The notes: generated by a model not told the origin, from the letters alone. A stretch of 7,954 nt of DNA from JBFKMV01 sp041629655 (GCA_041629655.1 JBFKMV010000209.1:1-7954), one strand, 5' to 3'. Shown: positions 1 to 6,374, counted from the first letter of the stretch. Made by a program: numbers and translations.

Positions 1-789
1 AGCTGGAACAGTCTGGTCGGCAACTTCCGCGCGATGTTCCGGGTCAACGACGCCTGGCGGGTGTTCGCCGGGGTGGCGCAGGGCTTCCGGGCGCCCAACC
101 TGTCGGACCTGACCAAGCTCGACGACACCAGCGCCTTCGAGATCCCCTCGCCGGGCCTGGACCCGGAGAACTTCGTGTCCTTCGAGATCGGCGCGAAGAC
201 CCGCCACACGCGGGGTACGGGCCGGATCGCCTACTTCTACACGATGATCGACGACCTGATCGTCCAGTCGCCGACCGGCGAGCTGAACAACGGCACGCCG
301 GTGGTGCGCAAGGACAACGTCGGCGACGGCCACGTGCACGGGGTCGAGCTGGAGGGCCAGCTCCAGCCGGCGCGCTCGTGGCACCTGTTCGGCAACCTGA
401 CCTGGATGGAGGGCGAGGTCGACCAGCTCGACGAGTCGGCGGGCTACGCGATCGTCGAGGCGCCGTTGACCCGCGTGATGCCGTTCACGGCGAATCTCGG
501 CGTGCGCTTCGCGCCGCCCGAGCGCCGGTTCTGGGTCGAGGCGCTGGCCACGCTGTCCGACCGACAGGACCGGCTGGCGCTCCGGGACATCACCGACACC
601 GAGCGCATCCCGCCGGGGGGCACACCGGGGTACAGCGTCTACACGCTGCGCGGCGGCTACGACCTGCGCGAGCACCTGAGCGTCTCGGCCGGGGTGGAGA
701 ACGTCACCGACGTCGACTACCGCGTGCACGGCTCGGGCCAGAACGAGCCCGGGACCAACTTCGTCGTCGGTCTCGAGCTGCGCCGCTAG
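1..789 (+). CDS. TonB-dependent outer-membrane receptor, C-terminal part (5' end outside window)
   Basis: The reading frame is open from base 1, so the gene begins before the window; 262 residues of the C-terminal beta-barrel are visible. Family signs are the GFRAPNLSDLT stretch (visible residues 28-38) followed by a PENFVSFEIGAK-type strand, alternating polar/aromatic strands, and a final HGSGQNEPGTNF segment shortly before the end. These are typical of the last strands of TonB-dependent siderophore/cobalamin-type receptors, which import ligands across the outer membrane using TonB-ExbBD energy. The plug domain, TonB box and signal peptide lie outside the window, so the substrate cannot be predicted. 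The protein ends in GLELRR rather than the usual terminal Phe/Trp of the outer-membrane sorting signal. The stop at 787-789 is 4 bp from the stop of the convergent TPR gene, leaving no room for a separate terminator. The family assignment is secure; the ligand is unknown. Confidence 0.93.
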   Translation, partial: SWNSLVGNFRAMFRVNDAWRVFAGVAQGFRAPNLSDLTKLDDTSAFEIPSPGLDPENFVSFEIGAKTRHTRGTGRIAYFYTMIDDLIVQSPTGELNNGTPVVRKDNVGDGHVHGVELEGQLQPARSWHLFGNLTWMEGEVDQLDESAGYAIVEAPLTRVMPFTANLGVRFAPPERRFWVEALATLSDRQDRLALRDITDTERIPPGGTPGYSVYTLRGGYDLREHLSVSAGVENVTDVDYRVHGSGQNEPGTNFVVGLELRR

Positions 790-793
790 CTCG

Positions 794-2242
794 CTACTGC
801 CGGAACGGCTCCCCGCGCTCGTACAGCTCGAGCCGCGTGCGGAACTCGTCGATCAGCTCCCCCCGCCCCGAGGCCGCGGCGAGACCGATCGCCTTCTGCT
901 CGGCCGTCACCGCCTCGGCGAAGCGACCCGTCTCGGCGTAGGCCGCCGCCAGCGCGTCGAGCAGGCGCGGATTGGCGTCCTGCGCCCGGCGGCTGGCCGC
1001 CTCGGCGATGCGCACCGCTTCGGCCCCGTCGCGCACCGCCGGGTCCCGGGCGGTGGCCAGCGTCCAGGCCAGCTGCCGCGCGGCGGCGGGCGAATCGGGC
1101 TGCACGCGGAGCGATTCCCGGTAGTGCGCCAGCGCGCCCGCGAGGTCGCCCTTGGCGGTTCGCAGCCGGCCCAGCGCATCGTGGGCCCCGGCGTGATCCG
1201 GATTCACCTCGAGCGCGGCGCGCAGCTCGCGCTCGGCGTCGTCGAGCCGTCCCGCCTGCGCCAGCGCCAGCCCCAGGTTGACCCGGGCGTCGGGATAGCT
1301 GGGGCGGATCCGCACCGCTTCCGCCAGGTGCTCGATCGCCTCGCCGATCCTCCCCTGCCGGGCCAGCAGCGTGCCCAGGTTGTAGTGCGCCTCGGTGTAG
1401 GCCGGGTGGACGTCGAGCGCTTCACGGAACGCGCGCTCGCCCTCCTCCAGCCGGCCCTGCGCCACCAGCTGCGTTCCCTCGGTGTTCAGCGCCTGCGACC
1501 CGGCGGGCTTCAGCGCGGGCTGCCGCAGCGGGTCCGGGATCGGGGTGCTCTTGGGCAGCCGGCGCGTCCACGCGGCGTGCTCCTCCGCGCGTGGCTCGTC
1601 GCCCAGCGCCAGGTACACCCGGGCCAGCGCCTGGTGCACCTCGCCGTGACGCGGGTCGCGGGACAGCGCCTGCTCCAGCGTTTCGCGGGCCTGCTCGAAG
1701 CGCCCGGCGGCCAGGGCCAGCTGTCCCAGCCCCAGCAGGGGGTACGAGGCGCGCGGATCGAGGCGCGCCGCCTCCTCGTAGTGCGGCCGCGCCTCGTCGT
1801 CCCGCCCCTGCCGCGCCAGCGTCTCGGCCAGCATCGCGTGCGCGGGCGCATGCGCCGGCCGCATCTCGATCGCGCGCGCGAAGGCCGCGGCCGCGGCCTC
1901 GAGGTCGTCGAGGTTGAACAGCCCGTAACCCTTGCGGTACTCCCACTCGAACTTCCCCGGCTCCAGCGCGGCGGCGCGGCGGTAGCAGGCCACCGACTCC
2001 GCGTACCAGTCGTGGGCGTAGTACCGGGCGCCGAGCCCCGCCCACGCCTCCGCCGATTCGGGCCGGCGCCGGACCGCCTCGCGGGCCCGCCGCACCGCCT
2101 CGGCGATCGGTCGCTCGACCCCCCGCAGCTCGACGCTCGGGATCTCGCGGTCCGCGATGCGCTCGCCGCAGCCGGCGAGCCACCCCAGCGCCGACGCCAG
2201 CAACAGCACCGCGGGCAGTCCACGCGTGGCGCGCGCCGTCAC
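794..2242 (-). CDS. TPR-repeat lipoprotein, second gene of a coupled operon
   Basis: The protein has 482 residues. The GTG start at 2242-2240 overlaps the TGA of the upstream FG-GAP gene (shared bases 2239-2242), so translational coupling is likely; a purine-rich GGGGGC lies just upstream. The same frame stays open further upstream, but that part is antisense-frame translation of the FG-GAP gene and the lipobox fixes the start here. Residues 9-25 are a hydrophobic signal ending in the lipobox LAGC (lipidated Cys25). After it come two blocks of tetratricopeptide repeats, about residues 64-227 and 250-453, separated by a proline-rich linker (229-247). The second block shows classic TPR spacing (NLGTLLARQGR, then NLGLALAQAGR, 34 residues apart). 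TPR solenoids bind peptides or partner proteins. With lipid anchoring and coupling to the FG-GAP lipoprotein, a scaffold in an envelope complex is the natural inference. No catalytic motif is visible and the exact role is unknown. Confidence 0.92.
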   Translation of the reverse strand: MTARATRGLPAVLLLASALGWLAGCGERIADREIPSVELRGVERPIAEAVRRAREAVRRRPESAEAWAGLGARYYAHDWYAESVACYRRAAALEPGKFEWEYRKGYGLFNLDDLEAAAAAFARAIEMRPAHAPAHAMLAETLARQGRDDEARPHYEEAARLDPRASYPLLGLGQLALAAGRFEQARETLEQALSRDPRHGEVHQALARVYLALGDEPRAEEHAAWTRRLPKSTPIPDPLRQPALKPAGSQALNTEGTQLVAQGRLEEGERAFREALDVHPAYTEAHYNLGTLLARQGRIGEAIEHLAEAVRIRPSYPDARVNLGLALAQAGRLDDAERELRAALEVNPDHAGAHDALGRLRTAKGDLAGALAHYRESLRVQPDSPAAARQLAWTLATARDPAVRDGAEAVRIAEAASRRAQDANPRLLDALAAAYAETGRFAEAVTAEQKAIGLAAASGRGELIDEFRTRLELYERGEPFRQ

Positions 2243-3981
2243 CGCCGCTGCCCCCGGCCCTGCACGACGGTCACCTCGCGGTCCACGCCCTCGACCGCGA
2301 ACCGCTCCCGCGTCCCGTCCGGCCACGCCACCTCGACGCCCGCGATGCGATCCTGCGTTCCCAGACCGCGATGGACACGGGGATCGCTGGCGCTGGCGTA
2401 GCTGTAACCGCTGAGCACGGCCCCGAGCAACCGCTCGCGGCCGGTGTCGATGGTCACCTGCGCTCCCAGCGCATCGCGCCCGCGGGTGATCGCCCGCACC
2501 CGCACCCAGTGCGTGCCCGGCTGCGGGGCGTCGTTGCGATACACCCGCAGGGTGTTGTCGACGTTGGCGGCCACCAGATCCACGTCGCCGTCGCCGTCCA
2601 GATCCCCGAAGGCCAGCCCACGACTGACCTCGACCTCCGAGGCGAAGCGCCCCGCCTCCGCGCCGACCTCGCGGAACGAGCCGCCCTCCTGGCCCCGGTA
2701 GAGCAGGTTCGGCTCGGCGTACTCGTTCCAGAACGGGCCGAGCCGGGCACCGGGATGCGCCGGGCGGTGCCCGACGCGGCCGTTGACCAGGGCCAGGTCC
2801 AGCCGGCCGTCGTGGTCCAGGTCGACGAAGCCGCATCCGAACCCGGTCAGGTCGGCGTCGCCGCCGGCCAGGCGGGCCTCCAGCGTGCGGTCGAAGTACA
2901 GCGGCCCCGCGCCGGTGTAGAGCGTGTTGTGCTCCTGGTACAGGTGGGTCATGAACAGGTCGAGCGTGCCGTCGCCGTCGATGTCCCCGACGGCGAGCCC
3001 CATGCTGGCCTCGGCCTTGCCGTGGCGATTGACCGCCACCCCGCGCGCGATCCCCTGGTCGGCGAACGTGCCGTCGCCACGGTTGACCCACAGCTGGTTG
3101 CTCTCGGCGTCGTTGGCGACGTAGAAGTCGGCCCGGCCGTCCCCGGTGAGATCGGTGCACACCACGCCGAGCCCGCGGGCCCGCTCACCGCCGTCGGGCA
3201 GCACGATGCCGGCCGCCGCGGTCACGTCGCTGAACGTGCCGTCCCCGTCGTTGCGGTACAGCCGGTCCGGCTCGCCGTGGAACATCCGCGGACCGCAGTA
3301 GGCGCGGCGTCCGGTGTTGTCCTGGCAGATCGCCTGCTCGTCGTACTGGATGTAGTGGACGACGTAGAGATCGAGGAACCCGTCGCCGTCGTAGTCGCAG
3401 AACGTGCCGCCGACGCTCCAGCGCTCGCCGGAGAATCCGGCCTGCGCGGTCGCCTCCCGGAACGTGCCGTCGCCGTTGTTGCGGTAGAACGCGTCCGCCC
3501 CGTAGTTGGCCAGGTAGACGTCCACGTCGCCGTCGTTGTCCACGTCGCCGGTGACCACGCCCTGGGCGAAGCCGGGCGCGGCGATGCCGGCCTGCTCCGC
3601 GACGTCGCGGTACGACCCGTCCGCCTCGCGCCGCCACAACCGGTTCGGGACCGGCACGTCGCGCCCGCCGGGCGGAGGGATCCGCGCGTGCAGGATGTCG
3701 AGGTCCCCGTCGCCGTCGTGGTCCAGCAGACCCACCCCGCCCTGCATGATCTCGGGCAGGAAGTAGACCCCGTCCGGCCACATGTCGGCGCCCCCTCCGA
3801 CACCCAGCTCCGCCGTGACGTCGGCCAGCAGCGGCGTGACGGCAGCGCCGGACGCGGGGTCGTCCGGCGGCGTTCCCGGCGGCGCCTGCGGCGCGGAGCT
3901 GCAGCCGGCCAGGGCGAGCAGCGCCGCGGCCGCGGCCACGCCGCTGCATTGCGGGAAGCTGGTTTTCCGGGGTCCCCTCAT
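2239..3981 (-). CDS. FG-GAP/VCBS-repeat lipoprotein with C-terminal ASPIC/UnbV domain (CRTAC1-like)
   Basis: The protein has 580 residues. The ATG at 3981-3979 was chosen because it places a signal peptide with lipobox LAGC (Cys27, followed by Ser) at the N-terminus and has GGGAG about 10 nt upstream; the frame stays open much further upstream, but only as antisense of the next gene. Seven Asp-rich calcium-binding loops of the DxDxDGxxD type are visible at residues 87-95, 146-154, 196-204, 277-285, 333-341, 387-395 and 460-468, which together suggest an integrin-alpha-like beta-propeller. Residues about 491-561 match the ASPIC/UnbV domain (HWVRV, GAQVT, SGYSY, HRGLG, VAWPDG). The family is secreted or surface-exposed, probably calcium-stabilised, and related to animal CRTAC1; its biochemical role in bacteria is not established. 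One segment (residues 219-229) carries two Cys that could form a disulfide. It is first in an operon with the TPR lipoprotein. Family certain, function unknown. Confidence 0.94.
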   Translation of the reverse strand: MRGPRKTSFPQCSGVAAAAALLALAGCSSAPQAPPGTPPDDPASGAAVTPLLADVTAELGVGGGADMWPDGVYFLPEIMQGGVGLLDHDGDGDLDILHARIPPPGGRDVPVPNRLWRREADGSYRDVAEQAGIAAPGFAQGVVTGDVDNDGDVDVYLANYGADAFYRNNGDGTFREATAQAGFSGERWSVGGTFCDYDGDGFLDLYVVHYIQYDEQAICQDNTGRRAYCGPRMFHGEPDRLYRNDGDGTFSDVTAAAGIVLPDGGERARGLGVVCTDLTGDGRADFYVANDAESNQLWVNRGDGTFADQGIARGVAVNRHGKAEASMGLAVGDIDGDGTLDLFMTHLYQEHNTLYTGAGPLYFDRTLEARLAGGDADLTGFGCGFVDLDHDGRLDLALVNGRVGHRPAHPGARLGPFWNEYAEPNLLYRGQEGGSFREVGAEAGRFASEVEVSRGLAFGDLDGDGDVDLVAANVDNTLRVYRNDAPQPGTHWVRVRAITRGRDALGAQVTIDTGRERLLGAVLSGYSYASASDPRVHRGLGTQDRIAGVEVAWPDGTRERFAVEGVDREVTVVQGRGQRR

Positions 3982-4138
3982 CCTCGCGATGCTCCCGAGA
4001 GGACTCAAGATACCTCTTAAGAGACCGGTAATGGCGCCTGGAGCGGCCGTGTTCTCGTTGACAGCGTCCGCCGGCCGCGGCACGGTGGAGCCAAGAGCAA
4101 GCGGGGAGCGCCCTTCGGCACTTCGCAGGAGGGTCACG
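3982..4138. promoter_or_regulatory. Divergent intergenic region between the FG-GAP lipoprotein and the secreted Cys-rich gene
   Basis: These 157 bp must hold the promoters for both divergent genes. A perfect 10-bp palindrome CTCTTAAGAG lies at 4014-4023, inside a locally AT-richer patch about 35 bp upstream of the minus-strand ATG, with ACCGGT (4024-4029) next to it. Both are plausible operator or promoter elements for the lipoprotein operon. On the plus strand a perfect TTGACA occurs at 4058-4063, but the bases 17 bp downstream (CACGGT) are a poor -10, so I do not call a sigma-70 promoter. No riboswitch-like structure was recognised. Confidence 0.4.
4127..4132 (+). promoter_or_regulatory. 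Strong Shine-Dalgarno site for the secreted Cys-rich gene
   Basis: AGGAGG sits 6 nt upstream of the ATG at 4139, an essentially ideal ribosome-binding site. It decides the start: the same frame extends upstream to about 3782, but that extension overlaps the divergent lipoprotein gene and would remove the signal peptide from the N-terminus. Confidence 0.8.
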
Positions 4139-4714
4139 ATGAATCTCCGAACTGCGTTCCAGGTCGGCCTGGCCGCCGTGGTGATCGCCGTGGTCGGCGC
4201 TCCGCTCGCGTCTCCGCCAGGGGATCGCAACCCCGACGAGTCGCGGCATCTCGCGCCGAACCCGGCCCCGGAGCGTCCCGCCAACCTTCCCATCCCGATC
4301 CTGCCTCCCACCCCCGGCCCGGGCGCCGGGGGCGACGAGACCCTCAACCTCATCGGTTTCAGCACCGAGACCTTCGCCGGCAACCGCGGGATACTCAACA
4401 TGACCCGCGCCTGCCAGGAACAGTTCTCCGGAAGCCGCGTCTGCACGGCCGGAGAGATCCTGCGCTCGATCAACATCCCCGCGTCGCCCGCACCGGGATT
4501 CGTCTGGGTGCAGTCCGCGACGACGTTTTCGACGGCAGGGATCTCCGATTGCGGCGGCTGGAGCTCCAACGCCGCCACCGACCAGGCGTGGGCCATCGAG
4601 CTCGGTCCCGATCACGGATGTTACGGGGGCTTTCACCCGCGCTCCTGCGACCAGCAGCTCGCCGTGGCCTGCTGCGGGCGTCGGGCGAGCGCCGAGATCG
4701 AGCCCCTGGACTGA
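4139..4714 (+). CDS. Secreted Cys/Trp-rich protein of unknown function
   Basis: The protein has 191 residues. The N-terminus (MNLRTAF then a hydrophobic stretch to about residue 20, APLA at 21-24) is a Sec signal peptide, probably cleaved near Ala24. A proline-rich linker covers about 40-64. The C-terminal domain (about 68-181) carries seven Cys (92, 102, 138, 161, 170, 178, 179) and three Trp (123, 141, 151). Its framework is a GNRG-type turn, ACQEQFSGSRVCTAGEIL, WVQ, DCGGWSS, a CYGGF turn and a closing VACC. This order resembles Cys-rich domains I recall at the ends of secreted proteins of environmental bacteria, loosely like DUF1554/C-type-lectin-like folds; that link is from memory and unverified. 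The Cys are probably disulfide-bonded outside the cytoplasm, with one left unpaired. It diverges from the lipoprotein operon. It could be a binding or structural exoprotein; no enzyme motif is visible. Confidence 0.85.
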   Translation: MNLRTAFQVGLAAVVIAVVGAPLASPPGDRNPDESRHLAPNPAPERPANLPIPILPPTPGPGAGGDETLNLIGFSTETFAGNRGILNMTRACQEQFSGSRVCTAGEILRSINIPASPAPGFVWVQSATTFSTAGISDCGGWSSNAATDQAWAIELGPDHGCYGGFHPRSCDQQLAVACCGRRASAEIEPLD

Positions 4715-4755
4715 GTGGCACCCCTTCCCCGCCGACCCCCCATCGCCACCCGGCG

Positions 4756-4772
4756 CTCCCCCCGGCGGGGAG
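4756..4772. terminator. Possible bidirectional hairpin between convergent genes
   Basis: CTCCCC (4756-4761) and GGGGAG (4767-4772) can form a 6-bp stem with a 5-nt loop CCGGC, in the 73-bp gap between the stops of the secreted protein gene and the radical SAM gene. There is no T-run on either side, so it is not a canonical intrinsic terminator. Its position between two convergent stops is the main support. Confidence 0.35.
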
Positions 4773-4787
4773 GAGTGTGCGCCTCCG

Positions 4788-6062
4788 TCAGGCCCGGGCG
4801 ACCTCGGCCGGCGGGTGGGCGCTGGACCACGGGTACGCGCCGGCCGCGCCGCGCGCGTAGCGCGACGGGTCGAGCCGCGCCAGGTCCGCCTCGTAGGATT
4901 GCGTCAGGCAGTGCACGCAGTCGGTGGTCGGCACGGGCATCGCGTACTCCTCGTACAGCGCCTGCCGCCCGCGCATCAGCTGCACGGTGTACTCGAGCGG
5001 GGTCGGCTCGCGGTCCGCGAAACGCGACCCGCCCTGCACGATCCACGTCGCGTACTTGGGATAGATCCCGTTGTCGTAGCACCAGCGCATGCCCTCGAGC
5101 GTGTGGTCGGCGGCGGCCTCGGGCGACGGGTAGCGCCCGGGCACCGCCGTCTCGACGCCGGCGACGAAGTTGCACAGCACGCGTCCCTCGCCGAACACCT
5201 TCACCGCGTCGGTCAGACAGCGCATCCAGGCGTCGCGACCGAGCGAGCGGCTCTTGCCGGGCAGGATCTCCGGCCACAGCGTCTCGTCCCAGACCTCCAT
5301 CGAGTAGCACACGTAGTCGAACCCGGCGTCCTTCAACCGCTGCGAGTCCGGCGCGTCGAGCGCCTGGATCGCCGCCACCGTGGTCGGCAGCGGCAGGCCG
5401 GTGGCGCGGGCGGCCTCCATGTAGCCCAAGAACGCGTCCGCCTCCTTGGTCCGGTTGAACAGGCTGCCGCCGCTGAAGGCGAAGTACCCGATGGTCTTCT
5501 GCTCGTTCCAGATCGCTCGCAACGCGTCGCGCATGTCGTCGGGATCGGGGCGCATCTCGCGCGACTTGCCCATCCGCACCCACGAGCAGAACCGGCACTC
5601 CTCGTCGTGAGCGGCGAACTCGCAGTGCCGCAGCAGGAATGCCGCCACCGGGCCGCAGGCCCCGCCCAGGCTGGGGCTGAAGATCGCGCCCATCGGCGTG
5701 TTCTTGGCCGTGCGGGCCTCGGTCCAGCCGAAGCGCGGACCGGCCGTCGCCTCCCCCACGACCCCGCTGCCGTCGCGGTGGATCCGCAGCCGTCCCGTCT
5801 CCCTGTCGGGAACGGTCACGTAGGGGCTGCCGGGGCTCTGCGCGACGAAGACGAACGACCCGTCCTCGAGCCGGATGCTGCCCTGCGAGTGCGCCCGCGG
5901 GTCCGGCACCGGCCGCTGGCCCTGCTCGTCGTGGTGGTGGTAATGCCGCGTACCGACCGGAGCCTCGCCGAGCCGGATTCCGAGACGCAGCAGCTCGGCC
6001 TTCAACAGCACGGATCGAGGGATGTCGGGATACTTCTCGGCCAGGGTGTCGAGGAACGACAT
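4788..6062 (-). CDS. Radical-SAM-type iron-sulfur protein with CX8CX2C motif
   Basis: The protein has 424 residues; the ATG has AAGGAG 7 nt upstream. Radical SAM features are: a cluster motif at C147, C156 and C159 (CEFAAHDEECRFC), with the usual aromatic residue before the last Cys but eight residues instead of three between the first two; a glycine-rich strand IGYFAFSGGS (191-200) where the GGE motif that contacts SAM normally lies; then alternating strands and helices, including GFDYVCYSMEVWDE (247-260) and VLCNFVAGVE (295-304). Such enzymes reductively cleave S-adenosylmethionine using a 4Fe-4S cluster. Before the core is a roughly 130-residue N-terminal region with a His-rich patch (HYHHH, 40-44). 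Additional Cys occur at 136 and as CVHC (382-385), which may hold a second metal site. From memory, the N-terminal region plus long Cys spacing resembles the radical SAM proteins of nitrilase-associated (Nit1/MSMEG_0568-type) clusters, but no nitrilase is present here. The substrate is unknown. Confidence 0.82.
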   Translation of the reverse strand: MSFLDTLAEKYPDIPRSVLLKAELLRLGIRLGEAPVGTRHYHHHDEQGQRPVPDPRAHSQGSIRLEDGSFVFVAQSPGSPYVTVPDRETGRLRIHRDGSGVVGEATAGPRFGWTEARTAKNTPMGAIFSPSLGGACGPVAAFLLRHCEFAAHDEECRFCSWVRMGKSREMRPDPDDMRDALRAIWNEQKTIGYFAFSGGSLFNRTKEADAFLGYMEAARATGLPLPTTVAAIQALDAPDSQRLKDAGFDYVCYSMEVWDETLWPEILPGKSRSLGRDAWMRCLTDAVKVFGEGRVLCNFVAGVETAVPGRYPSPEAAADHTLEGMRWCYDNGIYPKYATWIVQGGSRFADREPTPLEYTVQLMRGRQALYEEYAMPVPTTDCVHCLTQSYEADLARLDPSRYARGAAGAYPWSSAHPPAEVARA

Positions 6063-6069
6063 GGGGCTG

Positions 6070-6075
6070 CTCCTT
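6070..6075 (-). promoter_or_regulatory. Shine-Dalgarno site for the radical SAM gene
   Basis: On the minus strand AAGGAG lies 7 nt before the ATG at 6062-6060. It fixes that start and shows that the rest of the 316-bp region upstream is non-coding leader or promoter for this gene. Confidence 0.75.
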
Positions 6076-6171
6076 GGTGTCGGGGATCGTCGTCTGTGCG
6101 ATCGGATACCCGCAGGTCCCCGGTGCCGTCAACTCGGAATCGGGGACAATCCGGGTCCGCTTTCTGCCCCG

Positions 6172-6196
6172 CTCTGCGCCATGGTGGTGCGCAGAG
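6172..6196. repeat. Local hairpin with 8-bp CTCTGCGC stem
   Basis: CTCTGCGC (6172-6179) pairs perfectly with GCGCAGAG (6189-6196) around a 9-nt loop CATGGTGGT. The right half of this hairpin lies inside the left arm of the 23-bp inverted repeat, so the two structures compete. In a transcript these could be alternative folds; in DNA it could be a protein-binding dyad. Confidence 0.55.
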
Positions 6197-6338
6197 TGTG
6201 GTCGGCGCCCTGGCATCTCCGAAGAAGCGCACTCCGTCCGCGCGCGGAGGTCGGACGTCCGCCCACGGACAATCGGGGCTGAGAGCCCGCCCCGGCGAGA
6301 GGGTTCCCGGCGGATCCACACTCTGCGCACCACCATGG
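6179..6338. repeat. 160-bp segment bounded by 23-bp perfect inverted repeats (MITE-like)
   Basis: The left arm 6179-6201 begins CCATGGTGGTGC and ends AGAGTGTGG. The right arm 6316-6338 is its exact reverse complement over all 23 bases, and 114 bp lie between. Pairing stops on both sides. TCTGCG directly abuts the left end (6173-6178) and recurs one base beyond the right end (6340-6345), like an imperfect target-site duplication. However, the same motif is also part of the arms, which weakens that reading. There is no transposase frame inside. It could be a non-autonomous transposon (MITE), a pair of operator sites serving the divergent promoters, or a long-range RNA hairpin. The repeat itself is certain; its nature is not. 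Confidence 0.75.
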
Positions 6339-6367
6339 GTCTGCGCTAGGCTGCCCCCAAGGGAGCA

Positions 6368-6374
6368 GGGAGGA
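6368..6374 (+). promoter_or_regulatory. Shine-Dalgarno site for the FAD oxidoreductase gene
   Basis: GGGAGGA ends 4 nt before the ATG at 6379, which supports that start. The Rossmann strand begins seven residues later, as is usual for this family. Confidence 0.65.

Noticed and set aside
2243..3160. Upstream extension of the TPR frame into the FG-GAP gene
   Set aside because: The extension is an Arg/Gly/Pro-rich out-of-frame translation of the FG-GAP gene; the lipobox just after the GTG at 2242 marks the real start.
2371..4020. 549-codon open frame on the plus strand
   Set aside because: It is a Val/Asp-rich mirror of the FG-GAP gene on the other strand, with no family features; long antisense frames are expected at this GC content.
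4058..4086. Perfect TTGACA suggesting a sigma-70 promoter for the secreted protein gene
   Set aside because: No acceptable -10 hexamer occurs at 16-18 bp spacing; a single hexamer is not enough to call a promoter.
3982..4596. N-terminal extension of the FG-GAP reading frame to about 785 residues
   Set aside because: It lies antisense to the secreted Cys-rich gene and would bury the signal peptide and lipobox inside the protein; the ATG at 3981 has a ribosome-binding site and the correct lipoprotein N-terminus.
6267..6316. CTGAGA (6279-6284) after GGGG, resembling the TPP riboswitch core
   Set aside because: The second conserved half of the THI element (the CCTGATC and GCGAAGGG-type segments) is absent, and neither gene is a thiamine gene.
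6181..6336. Both inverted-repeat arms can be read as WWCAECG or MVVRRVW, hinting at a zinc-ribbon-like small peptide
   Set aside because: The identical peptides follow automatically from the inverted repeat; there is no ribosome-binding site in the right place and no continuing conserved domain.
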